Source of the DNA: Mogibacterium sp.
Lineage (GTDB): Bacteria > Bacillota > Clostridia > Peptostreptococcales > Anaerovoracaceae
DNA: 64,000 nt
Assembly: GCA_012840975.1 (NCBI GenBank)
Contig: DUVP01000035.1
Span: 42,946 to 106,945, forward strand
Direction of reading: 5' to 3'
The notes under the pieces are model-generated. The model had not been told where the DNA came from. It made no database searches and saw nothing but the letters and a program-made list of their open reading frames with translations. The number at the start of each line of letters is the position of its first letter. Within the stretch, counting starts at the first letter, position 1. Shown in pieces: positions 17,601 through 27,176 of the stretch. The translations under genes were made by a program, and so were the position numbers.

Positions 17601-17840
17601 GACCCTGACCTTTATTTTCCATTTATTAATACTTCCGGGAACAGGCTCTGCTGTTTTAATTACTCTGGCATTACCTTCTTCCAGTTCAATATTATCCACC
17701 GGCCCATTATTACCATTATTGGCAAAAACCCGGCTTTGCGGAATTCCCGTAAAAACAATTGCAATACTCAAAATTAATGTCATTAATTTTGAGTAAATTC
17801 TGCTTTGTTTTTTTGCGAATCTATATACCTTCTTCAACAT
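14634..17840 (-). CDS. Multidomain cell-wall-anchored adhesin (VWA, SdrD-B, SHIRT and MucBP-like repeats)
   Basis: 1068 residues, exported and probably covalently wall-bound. Order of parts: signal peptide (1-40, cleavage after RVFA); a von Willebrand A domain with metal site DRSGS at 96-100 and ILITDGRP; a Cna-type domain near 560-655; an SdrD B-like domain from ~660 (IGDYVWNDINNDGIQD, calcium-binding type); a SHIRT-like domain from ~760 (THEFVSGTEGKELP); two ~77-residue MucBP-like repeats starting KTGNVYVKYVAEDG (~850 and ~928); a proline/glutamate-rich spacer; and GPKTGD at 1033, a hydrophobic helix and RRRKNHF tail. The sorting motif has glycine instead of leucine. Ribosome binding site AAAGGAGG precedes ATG 17840. 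Its likely role is host or matrix attachment. No sortase gene is in the window. Confidence 0.9.
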   Translation of the reverse strand: MLKKVYRFAKKQSRIYSKLMTLILSIAIVFTGIPQSRVFANNGNNGPVDNIELEEGNARVIKTAEPVPGSINKWKIKVRVEYKDLNVPTDVLISVDRSGSMAGDRMSDAKATVNALLDKILYAGSSHKIALHSYSYGYLAGNYSNSWKKHTGFETNKQILSDEVNAMSAGGGTFTQMALHKANLEMATAKAEDTENIRNRAIILITDGRPTAGYKVDMDKLSQELGGLSNAFDWKTGIISDSDYDHSRDSVQNASDGSTTVPTKVTQNGKSYYKGANLQKLGTTYAPRNALVSNGNIPASTFIYTDDDPNTAAGRSNIINRIGWGYDSKYAVHGIDQQGRHMYWDIAENTAIEANEIKKSGNFSRLYIVGLETDDDTNAYLDRMATEGDFYPTTLANLSNTIDSIYADMELHTTSDAILKDIMTEGFKEPEDINVTGGTATYKAPNLELGETNGHIEWDIGTPSQIVDKNEYPHTRYEELTYTLTVEEGWEKSVSETFKTNGKTEVVIDIFNANNEKIGETSAEAVSPEVDPTKYTVEKDLKGFDGGEAQLADESFTITVTGPEGSSYKKDIVLKSGGKSVVGDLTTAGKYTISESIGSGDYDKTFKIFVGDSETGVETDSFTVQPDGSVKISGGKLQDDYTLNDIRIVVTNKEKIAKIGDYVWNDINNDGIQDSEESPQKGVTVRLLDKNGNPVKDQEGKDITAITGEDGKYYFEVAPGSYKVSIDVPSGYSLSNGQQEISDQIKLASGQQNLDADFGLIMKTYKVTHEFVSGTEGKELPDKVKALLPENQTDIANGTDVTPTAPSQPTVDVDGGTWTFDSYDKDSVTINNSDEKFVGTWKFAKPQPKTGNVYVKYVAEDGTVLKDAVAVKENAPEGEDYTTEQKEFDGYVFLKMGEGSAAANGNVVEGDLYVTYVYRLEEKPELKTGNVYVKYVAEDGIVLEDTAVVKENASEGEAYTTEQKEFDGYTFIRMGEDSAAANGTVVEGDLYVTYVYKPTKLPQAPEKPTDPEDPEKPDNQEEIEVSEETSTKGPKTGDESMLSLYAIITLLSGSLLTVLGLRRRKNHF

Positions 17841-17997
17841 TTAAATAAGCCTCCTTTAAACACTCCTTTTAGCAATTTTTTATCTGAACTTGCTAAAACC
17901 CCATGTATTGTACTATATATTCCCTTTTCAAATCTACCCCTTTATTGTATACTTTTTTTTATTTATATGTATAAAATAACCTCTTTTTCTCATACTA

Positions 17998-18027
17998 AAA
18001 CTGCCGCATCTTATGACACGGCAGTTT
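17998..18027 (-). terminator. Terminator of the V-ATPase operon
   Basis: A 9-bp perfect stem (AAACTGCCG / CGGCAGTTT) with T-rich sequence on both sides, about 50 bp beyond the ntpD stop codon. The structure could stop transcription in either direction. Confidence 0.7.
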
Positions 18028-18078
18028 CTTTTAATTCAATTAGAACCTCTCGTATTGTTTTCCGAGCATTGTTTAATT

Positions 18079-18777
18079 TTAGAATGCCCCCGCTTTTGCT
18101 TCCTCGAGCATCTTTGCAGTGCGTGCTCTTTCCAGTTCAATCTGCTCGGCAACCATCATGTCTTTGACCTTCATCAGTCTGGTCTGGTTACCTCGCTCTT
18201 CTTCTGCAAGTTTCATCCTGATATACTTGATAGTTTCCTCATATGCAGGAATCTTTACATATTCGAGAGCATTTACACGCCTTCTGGTTTTCTCGATCTC
18301 GTCGGCCAGCAGCATTGCTTCCTTCTCCATCTCTGCGAGCTTCATCAGCTGTGGGAAAAGTGCAGTCAATTTTGCGATCGACTGGTCAAGAGCTCCTGAT
18401 GTCGTAGCAAATCCGTACGGATACACATTCCCCGTTTCCGTCGAGTCATGGTGAAAGGTAAACGCCGGAACATCTACAGACATTACATTTTTTGTCTTCG
18501 CAGTCAGTGTCACTCTGTTCTTAGGATACATAAGTGACTCTTCAAGCACCTCCGGGTTCATCTCACCTCTTGCTAATGCAAAGCTCTGATACACTTCCTC
18601 AAGCTGCGGTTCTATCTCCTCTCGGAGCACTTTGATAGCCCTTGCTTGTTCAAGGAATATTCTCATAAGCTCATCTCTCTTGTCTTTCATGAGCTTGTGT
18701 CCCTTGATGGCTACCCTAAGCTGAACCTTGAGCTTAGTAAGGACCATACGAGTCGGTTTTACATTAAGTCTTGCCAT
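18079..18777 (-). CDS. ntpD: V-type ATPase subunit D (central stalk)
   Basis: 232 residues, rich in long amphipathic helices at both ends as expected for the rotor shaft that turns in the A3B3 head. It begins MARLNVKPTRMVLTKLK, a conserved subunit D start, and ends with EQIELERARTAKMLEEAKA. It is the last gene of the ntp operon and follows ntpB by 48 bp. Confidence 0.95.
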   Translation of the reverse strand: MARLNVKPTRMVLTKLKVQLRVAIKGHKLMKDKRDELMRIFLEQARAIKVLREEIEPQLEEVYQSFALARGEMNPEVLEESLMYPKNRVTLTAKTKNVMSVDVPAFTFHHDSTETGNVYPYGFATTSGALDQSIAKLTALFPQLMKLAEMEKEAMLLADEIEKTRRRVNALEYVKIPAYEETIKYIRMKLAEEERGNQTRLMKVKDMMVAEQIELERARTAKMLEEAKAGAF

Positions 18778-18825
18778 ACTCTAATTCCTTTCAATCCGGC
18801 ATTGCGAAATCTCTCCGCATGCCTA

Positions 18826-20196
18826 CTAAGCGTCGTACCACTCTTCGAGATATTCCTCATGAATACGTTTGAGTTCGCTTCGTGGCATTTTTTTGAGAAG
18901 CGACCAACCTATATCTAGAGTTTCCTCTATAGATCTGTCATTATGATATCCCTGATTTACATACTGATCTTCAAACTCATCTGCAAATGCCGCATATTTC
19001 TTATCAAGTTCGTATAATGCCGCTTCACCGAGGATTGCCATAAGCTCTTTGGCATCCTTGCCTCTTGAATAGATAGCGAACAATTGGTTCATCGTATCTG
19101 CGTGATCCTTACGTGTTTTGCCTTCACCGATTCCTTTGTCTTTAAGTCTCGATAATGAAGGGAGTACATCGATAGGAGGTGTTATTCCTCTACGATACAA
19201 ATCTCTTGAAAGAATAATCTGTCCCTCTGTGATATATCCTGTAAGGTCCGGAATAGGGTGTGTAATATCATCCTCCGGCATGGATACGATCGGAATCATG
19301 GTGATCGATCCGTCGGAACCTTCCTTCCTGCCCGCTCTTTCATACATAGTGGCAAGGTCTGTATAAAGGTATCCCGGATAACCACGACGTCCCGGAACTT
19401 CTTTACGTGCCGCGGATACCTCTCTCAGGGATTCAGCATAGTTGGTAATGTCTGTGATGATTACCAGTACGTGCATATCCTTTTCAAATGCGAGATATTC
19501 GGCTGCGGTAAGTGCCATACGAGGCGTAGAAATACGCTCAACAGCAGGGTCGTTAGCTAAGTTAAGGAACATAACCGTCCTGTCAATAGCTCCGGATTCA
19601 CGGAAGTCCGTCATGAAGAAGTCCGCTTCTTCAAATGTAATACCGACGGCAGCGAATACTACAGCAAACTTCGAATCGGTTCCTCTAACCTTTGCCTGAC
19701 GTGCAATCTGTGCGGCAAGGTTAGCGTGCGGAAGTCCGGATCCTGAGAAAATCGGCAGCTTCTGTCCTCTTACCAGTGTGTTCAGTCCGTCTATACCGGA
19801 TACTCCTGTCTGAATAAACTCTGACGGGTATTCTCTTGCCGCAGGGTTCATTGCCACTCCGTTGATATCAAGAGTTTTATCCGGAATAATGTCTGCTCCT
19901 CCGTCTATAGGACGACCCATTCCGTCGAACATTCTTCCAAGCATATCCATAGATACGCCAAGCTCGTTCGAGTGTCCGAGGAATCTGACTGAGGATTTCT
20001 CCAGGTTCATTCCGGCAACTCCCTCAAAGAGCTGTACCAGGACATCCGTTCCGTTAATTTCAAGAACCTTACAGTTTCTTAATTCTCCGTTAGCGAGTTG
20101 AATCTCACCAAGCTCGTCATAGCCTACACCCTCAACACCTTTGACCAGCATCAACGGGCCGGCTACTTCTGATATCGTTTTATATTCTTTAATCAT
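18826..20196 (-). CDS. ntpB: V-type ATPase subunit B (regulatory, non-catalytic)
   Basis: 456 residues from ATG 20196, which overlaps the ntpA stop (ATGATTAA) with AGGTGAGG upstream. It lacks a Walker A lysine motif, having [20 protein letters not shown] in its place, as expected for subunit [12 protein letters not shown] and [16 protein letters not shown] are family landmarks. Alternates with A in the hexameric head. Confidence 0.96.
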   Translation of the reverse strand: MIKEYKTISEVAGPLMLVKGVEGVGYDELGEIQLANGELRNCKVLEINGTDVLVQLFEGVAGMNLEKSSVRFLGHSNELGVSMDMLGRMFDGMGRPIDGGADIIPDKTLDINGVAMNPAAREYPSEFIQTGVSGIDGLNTLVRGQKLPIFSGSGLPHANLAAQIARQAKVRGTDSKFAVVFAAVGITFEEADFFMTDFRESGAIDRTVMFLNLANDPAVERISTPRMALTAAEYLAFEKDMHVLVIITDITNYAESLREVSAARKEVPGRRGYPGYLYTDLATMYERAGRKEGSDGSITMIPIVSMPEDDITHPIPDLTGYITEGQIILSRDLYRRGITPPIDVLPSLSRLKDKGIGEGKTRKDHADTMNQLFAIYSRGKDAKELMAILGEAALYELDKKYAAFADEFEDQYVNQGYHNDRSIEETLDIGWSLLKKMPRSELKRIHEEYLEEWYDA

Positions 20197-21967
20197 CAGC
20201 CTCACCTGCTTCCTTAATCAGCTTTTCAAAAGCATTATCCAGTTTACCTTTTAGCTCGTTATAAGCTGCATCAACTTTTTCTTCTTCTGTATATTTGAAA
20301 CGACCTATGTCCTCTCTCAGTTCCATACCGGCTATAGCATTAAAGTCTACATTTGCTGCCAGTGCTTTCTTACCGAGTTCGTGGAAGTACAGGACTATTG
20401 ACAGCAATCTGTTCTGCTTATTAACAGAAGCATATGTGTCAATCTCATGGTATGAGTTCTGGTGCAGGAAGTCCTCTCGGATCATCTTGCATATCTCCAG
20501 CTTGAGTCTGTCTTCCTTGGACAGTCCGTCAACACCGACCAGCTGAACTATTTCGTTCAACTCGGCTTCCTCCTGCAGACGTGTCATTGCAGTCAGTCTG
20601 TTTTTAGGGAAGTCCTTATCAATGTTTTCTCCAAACCACTTATCAAGTCTTTCCTGATAAAGTGAATAGCTGTTCAGCCAGTTAATAGCAGGGAAGTGTC
20701 TTGCGTGTGCCAGAGCGGCATCAAGACCCCAATATACTTTAACTATACGCAATGTCGCCTGTGATACAGGTTCAGAAATGTCTCCACCCGGAGGTGATAC
20801 AGCTCCTATAGCGGAAAGGGCTCCTACTCTTTCATCCTGACCTAGGCACACAACCTTACCGGCTCTTTCATAGAACTGAGCCAGTCTGGATGCGAGGTAA
20901 GCAGGGTAACCTTCCTCACCCGGCATTTCTTCAAGACGACCCGACATCTCTCTAAGAGCTTCCGCCCATCTTGATGTTGAGTCTGCCATAAGTGCTACCG
21001 AGTATCCCATATCTCTGAAATATTCTGCAATTGTGATTCCTGTATATACAGAAGCTTCTCTCGCAGCTACCGGCATGTCGGAAGTGTTGGCGATAAGAAC
21101 TGTTCTCTTCATCAGAGATTCCCCTGTCTTAGGGTCTATGAGTTCAGGGAACTCCATCAGTACCTCAGTCATCTCGTTTCCACGCTCTCCGCAACCGATA
21201 TAAACAACTATGTCAGCGTCCGCCCACTTTGCCAGCTGGTGCTGAATAACAGTTTTGCCTGATCCGAAAGGTCCCGGAACTGCTGCTGTTCCGCCTTTTG
21301 CAATCGGGAACAAAGTGTCAATTACTCTCTGTCCTGTAATCAGCGGATCATTCGGAGGCAGTTTGCTTTTGTATGGTCTCTCAATTCTGACCGGCCACTC
21401 CTGCATCATTGTGCAGTCGTGATCCTTGCCGTCGGCATCGGTCACTACAGCAACCACATCTTTGACTGTAAAACTTCCGCTCTTTATTTTTTTGACTTTA
21501 CCGCTTATTCCGTTTGGTACCATTATCTTGTGATCTACAGCTAAGGTTTCCTGTACTGTCCCGAGAATATCTCCGGCTTCTACAGTATCGCCTTCTTTCA
21601 CAACAGGTTTAAAATCCCATTTTTTCTCACGATTAAGGGCAACTGCTGATACTCCTCTGCTGATATTGGTTCCCGCTATTTCAAGCAAATCTGTAAGCGG
21701 TCTTTGAATACCATCATATATATTTTCTATTAATCCCGGCCCGAGCTCTACTGAAAGAGGCCTGTTTCTACTTATTACAGGTTCGCCCGGCTTCAACCCG
21801 GTTGTTTCTTCATAAACCTGTATAGAAGCATTCCCCTCACGCATCTCGATAATCTCGCCCATAAGGCCGATTTCACCGACACTTACAATGTCGAACATGT
21901 TTGCTGTTTCCATGCCCGACGCTATTACAAGAGGCCCGGATATCTTAACGATTCTACCTTGCTCCAT
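20189..21967 (-). CDS. ntpA: V-type ATPase catalytic subunit A
   Basis: 592 residues. ATG 21967 was chosen over TTG 21973 because GGGAGG is correctly spaced only for the ATG. Walker [10 protein letters not shown] is near residue 230; Walker B and the GER loop ([15 protein letters not shown]) follow. The ~90-residue non-homologous insertion of V/A-type A subunits (about 115-190) is present, separating it from F-type beta. It hydrolyses ATP to drive ion pumping, or makes ATP in reverse. Confidence 0.97.
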   Translation of the reverse strand: MEQGRIVKISGPLVIASGMETANMFDIVSVGEIGLMGEIIEMREGNASIQVYEETTGLKPGEPVISRNRPLSVELGPGLIENIYDGIQRPLTDLLEIAGTNISRGVSAVALNREKKWDFKPVVKEGDTVEAGDILGTVQETLAVDHKIMVPNGISGKVKKIKSGSFTVKDVVAVVTDADGKDHDCTMMQEWPVRIERPYKSKLPPNDPLITGQRVIDTLFPIAKGGTAAVPGPFGSGKTVIQHQLAKWADADIVVYIGCGERGNEMTEVLMEFPELIDPKTGESLMKRTVLIANTSDMPVAAREASVYTGITIAEYFRDMGYSVALMADSTSRWAEALREMSGRLEEMPGEEGYPAYLASRLAQFYERAGKVVCLGQDERVGALSAIGAVSPPGGDISEPVSQATLRIVKVYWGLDAALAHARHFPAINWLNSYSLYQERLDKWFGENIDKDFPKNRLTAMTRLQEEAELNEIVQLVGVDGLSKEDRLKLEICKMIREDFLHQNSYHEIDTYASVNKQNRLLSIVLYFHELGKKALAANVDFNAIAGMELREDIGRFKYTEEEKVDAAYNELKGKLDNAFEKLIKEAGEADD

Positions 21968-21982
21968 GCTCAAATACCTCCC

Positions 21983-22303
21983 TTACTTATCACCAAATAG
22001 GATATCTGCTCCTACTGCTTTCTCTACTGCATACTTGACATTCGATAATCCGATGCCATAACTTCCGTCACTACCCGGTATTGCAATAATTGCCGGTAGT
22101 GTAAGTTCAGCATATTTGGTGATATCTTCTTCAAGTTCTTTATAATATCTCTCCGTAATAAAGATAATTCCGTAATCTTCTCTGACAATATCCCGTAAGA
22201 TTCTGGCTGCCTTTTCGGCATCGTCACATACGTGAGCTTCAAGCCCAAAAGCTTTGAAGCCAAGAACGCTGTCCGCGTCTCCGATAATTCCTATTTTACT
22301 CAT
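21983..22303 (-). CDS. ntpG: V-type ATPase subunit F (ntpG in Enterococcus naming)
   Basis: 106 residues from ATG 22303, overlapping the ntpC stop (ATGAGTAA). MSKIGIIGDADSVLGFKAFG is the typical Rossmann-like start of subunit F, which binds subunit D in the central stalk. Length matches the family (~100). Confidence 0.93.
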   Translation of the reverse strand: MSKIGIIGDADSVLGFKAFGLEAHVCDDAEKAARILRDIVREDYGIIFITERYYKELEEDITKYAELTLPAIIAIPGSDGSYGIGLSNVKYAVEKAVGADILFGDK

Positions 22304-23291
22304 AAGTCCGCCTGATCCTTTCTGCAAGCTTCTCAGGTTCGACGCCTGCAAGCTTACCTCCCATCAGTATCCTGATATTCTTCGCTTCTATGTCTTTGGC
22401 AATCATATATGCGAACAAAACCTCCGGACCGTATGATATTGTCTTTGCTTTCTCGATATATTCCATGAGTGCCTCATCGCAGAGTTTCTCCATAAGGTAG
22501 AAATCTCCGGTCTTTTCATAATGCTCACGCCCCACTGTTAAAGCATCTCCCATGTCACTGCCGGTAAACGCTTTTGCAAACGTGGCTGCATCGGCTTCAG
22601 ACACTCTGCTGAATTCGAGTTCATCAACATTTCCGCCATCAACAAATACATCTTTGAAATAGCTCCAAGATCCTCCAACTGCTTTGACCCTTAAAAAGGT
22701 CATAACATTGATGATATCCGTATAAAGCCTTATGAATCCTTTAATAAATTCATTATCTGCTATATCTACTGATTCGTTGATATCTTTGAAGCAATACTTA
22801 TCACATGTGGTATCCACATACTGAGGATCTCCCGTTCGGGCAAGACCCTCTACCGATTCCATTATTGCTTGATACATAAATGGCGTGACATTATCGCTTT
22901 TGCGGTTAAGTACGGCTTCGGTCATCACATCTGTCGAAAGTGTTCCCGTTTCCAAGAGAATGTCGGAACGATCAATTCCCAAAGCTTCAGCTTTTACAAG
23001 CACCTTGATATTATGATAATCATTAATGTATGCCAGTACCTTAAGACCCTCATATTGTTCGCTCAAAACGCTGATTTCGTTTGCCCACTCTTTCTTGGAT
23101 TGACCGACTACCTCCTGATAGTTTGTCGGAGTGAACGGTTCACTTTCACTTCCATAGCCGGCATTCTGTATTGTATTGCAGATTTCATCTATATTATTGG
23201 AGGCTATCATCGAGCGGAACTGTTCATCTCTAAGCATTTTTCTTTCCTGGCTTCTTATGAAAGCCGATGAAAAGATATAATCAGTTCCCAT
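22296..23291 (-). CDS. ntpC: V-type ATPase subunit C (d-type socket)
   Basis: 331 residues, helical, links the central stalk to the membrane c-ring. Start MGTDYIFSSAFIRSQERKML and the segment IKVLVKAEALG are characteristic of bacterial/archaeal subunit C. Positioned between ntpE and ntpG as in Enterococcus hirae. Confidence 0.93.
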   Translation of the reverse strand: MGTDYIFSSAFIRSQERKMLRDEQFRSMIASNNIDEICNTIQNAGYGSESEPFTPTNYQEVVGQSKKEWANEISVLSEQYEGLKVLAYINDYHNIKVLVKAEALGIDRSDILLETGTLSTDVMTEAVLNRKSDNVTPFMYQAIMESVEGLARTGDPQYVDTTCDKYCFKDINESVDIADNEFIKGFIRLYTDIINVMTFLRVKAVGGSWSYFKDVFVDGGNVDELEFSRVSEADAATFAKAFTGSDMGDALTVGREHYEKTGDFYLMEKLCDEALMEYIEKAKTISYGPEVLFAYMIAKDIEAKNIRILMGGKLAGVEPEKLAERIRRTYE

Positions 23292-23327
23292 ATGAATTCT
23301 CCTTTCTGTTAATATCTCTTAGATTTA

Positions 23328-23897
23328 TCATTCAGCGAAAAGCCTTTTTGCTACTTCTCCGACAAGCTTGCTCTTTTGGTCTTCCAACAGTTTTTCTATG
23401 GAAGCGTTTATAGATATCTTGTCTTGCTTCAGCAGAAATCCTCCTTCGATATTAACCGGCTCTTTGCTTACCGTGAATTTTCCGGCAAATTCTTCTTCAA
23501 GTTTCTTCCCGTACTTATCCAAGTCGCCCGCAGAAAGCTGAACTTCTCCGCCTCCGTCAACAAATTGAGACAGGCGAGATGTGAGAAATTTCATGTATTT
23601 CTCCTCTTCAAGATTCTTAAACCTTTCGATTGCTTCTTCAAAGCTTTCTTTGATTACTTCCTGCTTTGCATTAAGCTGCATCTTCCTTCCTTCCAGATCG
23701 GCAACGGATTTTCTTCTCTCTACGAGAGTTTTGGTATCTTTCTCCGTAAGATTTTCCGCATCTTTAAGAACTTGTTCGGCCTTGATGCGAGCTTTCTGTA
23801 GGATTTCTTCCACCTCAACTTCTGCCTGCTTCAATTGTTCGGCAGCATAAGCCTTTGCTTCATTGCTTATTCTTTTGGTTATGGCTTCAATACTCAT
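23328..23897 (-). CDS. ntpE: V-type ATPase subunit E (peripheral stalk)
   Basis: 189 residues: a long charged coiled-coil N-terminal half (residues ~5-90) followed by a small alpha/beta C-terminal domain that sits on the head. It pairs with the NtpF-type stalk subunit encoded by the first gene of the operon. Confidence 0.9.
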   Translation of the reverse strand: MSIEAITKRISNEAKAYAAEQLKQAEVEVEEILQKARIKAEQVLKDAENLTEKDTKTLVERRKSVADLEGRKMQLNAKQEVIKESFEEAIERFKNLEEEKYMKFLTSRLSQFVDGGGEVQLSAGDLDKYGKKLEEEFAGKFTVSKEPVNIEGGFLLKQDKISINASIEKLLEDQKSKLVGEVAKRLFAE

Positions 23898-23936
23898 ATC
23901 GCACCGTTTCCTTTCTGATGTAATAAACTGTGTTTT

Positions 23937-24407
23937 TTAGCCAACAGATATTCCGTTGTACATCAGGAACGAAACGATAAATGCCAATATAGCGTAAGTT
24001 TCTACCATTACCGCATAAATGATAGCGTTACCAAGTGAACCACCCTTGGATACAAGCATAATACCTGTTGCAGAAACTTTACCCTGCGCTATTGCAGACA
24101 AAATACCTACTATTCCGACAGGTATTCCGGCTACAAGAAATGCTACTCCCTGTTCCAGTGTAAGATTAAATCCTGAACCTCCCAGTACACCAACCTTTGT
24201 CAGAATCATAACAGCAATTACCATTCCATAAATTCCCTGTGTTCCCGGCAGTGCTTGAAGAACCAGCGTTGATCCGAACGAGGTGTTTCCTCCTGCCATT
24301 ACTCCGTCGGCTGCCTCTCCGGCAATACCTACACCAATCGCACTTCCAATTCCTGCACAAGTTGCTATTGCAGCTCCCAATATTGCCAGTGCTAATCCCA
24401 TACTCAT
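23937..24407 (-). CDS. ntpK: V-type ATPase proteolipid subunit K (c-ring), sodium-type
   Basis: 156 residues, four transmembrane helices in two repeated hairpins, forming the rotor ring. The ion carboxylate is E136 in MVETYAILAF. L53, T56 and Q57 (LPGTQG) and Q108 (IAQGK) match positions L61, T64, Q65 and Q110 that hold Na+ in Enterococcus hirae NtpK, whose glutamate is E139. The first hairpin has no carboxylate in its second helix, also as in NtpK. The set of ligands argues for Na+ rather than H+ transport. AAGGAGG precedes the start. Confidence 0.95.
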   Translation of the reverse strand: MSMGLALAILGAAIATCAGIGSAIGVGIAGEAADGVMAGGNTSFGSTLVLQALPGTQGIYGMVIAVMILTKVGVLGGSGFNLTLEQGVAFLVAGIPVGIVGILSAIAQGKVSATGIMLVSKGGSLGNAIIYAVMVETYAILAFIVSFLMYNGISVG

Positions 24408-24420
24408 GTTATTTTCCTCC

Positions 24421-26391
24421 TTAAATTATATTGATATATTTTGTTTTTCGATCAAACGGATTAAATTCTCTGCCCTCGCCTTCATAAAATTTTCCGAAGA
24501 ACTCAACATATTGCAATCTGCATGAGTGTACGAAAGCTCCTAATGCATTTATAGCGAAATTCAGTAAATGTCCCAACAACACAATTACAATGAACATTAT
24601 TACTCCGACAACAGTCTTGCCTCCCATGGATGCCAGGAAATTGAATACCCCTGCTATTGATGTGGAAGCAAGTCCCAAACCTAACAATCTTGAATATGAA
24701 AGAATGTCTGATAATTGTCCGCTTAAACCGCTGTATATATTCCACAATCCAAGAGCTTTTCCTGCACCTTTTGCGATAAATATAGGAAGGATTATAGCAA
24801 GGATAAGTCCGACTATAACCATCCATTTACCGATTACCGGCAGACTCGGTGAAACGCTTCCGCCGAAAAGCCACATTATAGCTCCGATGACAATCGCATA
24901 CCAGATAAATACATCGTTACATGCATCAAGAAATTTTCCTTGTTTTATCTGCTGATATGCCTGAATTCCCATACCTATGAATAAATGTACTACTCCTATT
25001 CCACAGGAGAAAGCCAGAAATGCCATCGGCTCTTTTCCGGGATCAAGCCAAAGAGGCTTGATGATTATACTCTTATCAAAGAATGTGCTTCCGGTGACCT
25101 GTATAAGGTCTCCGAAAATACTCCCGAACATAAATCCCCATATAATACTCGAGAAGCCACTGTAGAATATAATCTTCATCAGTTGTCCTGCAGCACCTTC
25201 AACTATATTAAATTTCTTAATCGCAAAAAGCGATCCGGCTATAAGCATTAAGCCGTATCCGACATCGCCGAACATTATTCCGAAGAATATAATATAAAAT
25301 ATGGATGCTATTGCTGTCGGATCCACCTCTCTATAGTTAGGTAATGAGTATAACTTCATTATAAACTCCATAGGTGACAGGAACTTGCTAAGCTTCAGCT
25401 TAGTAGGAACATCATCATCTTCTTCAGGCTCACTGAATTCATAGCTGCAGAAATATTCGGAAAGAGATTTCTCAACATCAGGCATCGCCACTGCAGGAAC
25501 ATATCCGTCAAATTCAAACGCTTTTGCAGTATTGACAAGATTGCTTCTGATTTGCGACTCATCTCTGTCCAAAATTAAAATATCATGATAATTTTCGAGA
25601 GCTTCCTTGTACGTTGCTTTTTCTGCTATCTGTCCAATGATTTGCTCTTTCTTGGCAACATGTACCTCGATGTCTTCCTTACATCTTTCAATAACCTCGG
25701 TAACAGTGCCGGGAGCATCCGTGAAAGTAGGCTTTGACAATCCTGCCTTCTTCAATTTGTCGAGAACATCATCCTCGTCTTCCTTGAAGTAGTAAAAGCT
25801 CGCGTACAGCTGTTCCTTGTCTTTTGAAATTTCTTCCAGGAAACAAGGATATGACTCTTCCTCAAGTTCTCTCTCCAATGCTTTCACATCGGTATTAGGA
25901 GGAAATACACCCAGCTCGATATTCAATCTATCGGTTGTTTTTTCCTCTAGAGGAAGTTCATAGTTTATCCAAGGGTTCAGAGCAAAAATCTGAGAATTCG
26001 CAGCATTTTCAAGTTGCTGTTCATGATTCAGTTTTTCATAAAGCTCCAGGATCTCTTCGGTCTGTGCCTTATACCCGTCTGTCTCTGATCTAAGGACATC
26101 AAATTCTTCTTCTTTTATGTCTCTTCTGACCTGAAAAGCCGACGGTTTAAATTCACTATACTTGTTTATGAGACCTATAGCCTGCTGAACTCTGGACAAC
26201 TCTTTGTCCTTCTCCGTTGCTCTTATTTCATCACCATCGCGAACTACGAGTTGCTGCCACTCTTCATCTTGCAGTTTATCATTCGCACACGATATCTCAA
26301 CTGCACCGAGACTCATAAGATCTCGAAGAATAGCCTCTCTTTCTTCCTGCAAACCTATGACAGATAGTTTTTTCATCTTAACTATTGCCAT
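24421..26391 (-). CDS. ntpI: V-type ATPase subunit I (a-type membrane stator)
   Basis: 656 residues: an N-terminal cytoplasmic half of ~340 residues with coiled coil, then 7-8 membrane helices. The membrane half contains GIMFGDVGYGLML and ILSYSRLLGLGLAS, the latter carrying the essential arginine that faces the c-ring. It overlaps the upstream stalk gene by 14 bp. Confidence 0.94.
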   Translation of the reverse strand: MAIVKMKKLSVIGLQEEREAILRDLMSLGAVEISCANDKLQDEEWQQLVVRDGDEIRATEKDKELSRVQQAIGLINKYSEFKPSAFQVRRDIKEEEFDVLRSETDGYKAQTEEILELYEKLNHEQQLENAANSQIFALNPWINYELPLEEKTTDRLNIELGVFPPNTDVKALERELEEESYPCFLEEISKDKEQLYASFYYFKEDEDDVLDKLKKAGLSKPTFTDAPGTVTEVIERCKEDIEVHVAKKEQIIGQIAEKATYKEALENYHDILILDRDESQIRSNLVNTAKAFEFDGYVPAVAMPDVEKSLSEYFCSYEFSEPEEDDDVPTKLKLSKFLSPMEFIMKLYSLPNYREVDPTAIASIFYIIFFGIMFGDVGYGLMLIAGSLFAIKKFNIVEGAAGQLMKIIFYSGFSSIIWGFMFGSIFGDLIQVTGSTFFDKSIIIKPLWLDPGKEPMAFLAFSCGIGVVHLFIGMGIQAYQQIKQGKFLDACNDVFIWYAIVIGAIMWLFGGSVSPSLPVIGKWMVIVGLILAIILPIFIAKGAGKALGLWNIYSGLSGQLSDILSYSRLLGLGLASTSIAGVFNFLASMGGKTVVGVIMFIVIVLLGHLLNFAINALGAFVHSCRLQYVEFFGKFYEGEGREFNPFDRKTKYINII

Positions 26392-26704
26392 TAATATCCA
26401 CTACCTTTCCCACAATAAAATCTGCTACTTTACCTAAATTGACTCTTCCGTCAGCTTTAATTTTTTCGCAGACCTCAGTTTCCTTATCTATCATTTTCTG
26501 ATAGATATCTGCTACCTCGGCTTCAGCTTTTTCGATTGATGAGCTATACAGATCATCTGCCTTTTTCTTAGCCGCATCGAAAATATCGTTTGCTTCTTTC
26601 TTGCCTTCAGCAATTCTTTCCGCTGCTTCATCATGAGCCTTTTTCTTTATCCTGTCGGCTTCAGATTCCGCTTTTTTGACCTTTTCAATATCTGCCTTCG
26701 ACAT
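26378..26704 (-). CDS. ntpF: V-type ATPase peripheral stalk subunit G/H (ntpF-like)
   Basis: 108 residues from ATG 26704, which has AAAGGAAG upstream; a longer in-frame start at 26752 has none. The protein is almost entirely a lysine/glutamate/alanine coiled coil, as expected for the partner of subunit E. As the first gene it gives the order FIKECGABD, identical to Enterococcus. Confidence 0.85.
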   Translation of the reverse strand: MSKADIEKVKKAESEADRIKKKAHDEAAERIAEGKKEANDIFDAAKKKADDLYSSSIEKAEAEVADIYQKMIDKETEVCEKIKADGRVNLGKVADFIVGKVVDINGNS

Positions 26705-26802
26705 AAACACTTCCTTTCTTTGTGATTTGCGTGAAATTTTTATAATACACATAAAGGAGCCCCTCGCTGACGCTCCCTCACGCTCACAATTCTCATATGT
26801 TA

Positions 26803-26831
26803 ATTATATGCCAAGCGCTTTTGTTCTTCAA
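26803..26831 (-). promoter_or_regulatory. Promoter of the V-ATPase operon
   Basis: TTGAAG (26826-26831), 17 bases, TATAAT (26803-26808) on the minus strand. Transcripts would start near 26796, leaving a ~90-nt leader with a GGAGC/GCTCC hairpin. The -35 box is at the foot of an A/T-rich inverted repeat (26825-26853). Confidence 0.75.
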
Positions 26832-26941
26832 TAAAAACATTTTTTTATTGAAGATAAATACTCTAACTGTTGTTATATCAACAAGTTGAGCTTGTTTCTA
26901 AAAAAGAACATGCAATAAAAAAACAATAAATTGTACATAAT

Positions 26942-27112
26942 TTATTCCAAAATAAACAGTCCTGCCGTTATAAATGTGAAAATAAGCATAACACCTATAA
27001 GAACAATCGCTATTAATCTCGCAGATTTATCAAATTGTTTGCGTTTCTTTTCAAAATCACCCATTGTCTTTTTTTGTTTTTTTCTATCTGCTTTCTGATT
27101 TTTCTTTTCCAT
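26942..27112 (-). CDS. Small single-pass membrane protein, 56 residues
   Basis: ATG at 27112 with AGAGG 6-10 bases upstream, stop at 26942-26944. The first ~30 residues are strongly basic (lysine/arginine/glutamine-rich), followed by one hydrophobic helix (IAIVLIGVMLIFTFITAGLF) to the C-terminus. This gives an inside-basic, single-span topology. I do not recognise a family. It lies between rlmH and the V-ATPase promoter on the same strand and may be the tail of the rlmH transcript. Confidence 0.65.
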   Translation of the reverse strand: MEKKNQKADRKKQKKTMGDFEKKRKQFDKSARLIAIVLIGVMLIFTFITAGLFILE

Positions 27113-27176
27113 GACAACCTCTTGATTTTTTTAACCCAATATCGCTTTTTTGTATTATTTCGTTATTTTTCTTTTA

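Noticed and set aside
13268..17840. Prophage or large genomic island
   Set aside because: Only one decayed IS is present; no integrase, phage structural genes or attachment sites were seen.
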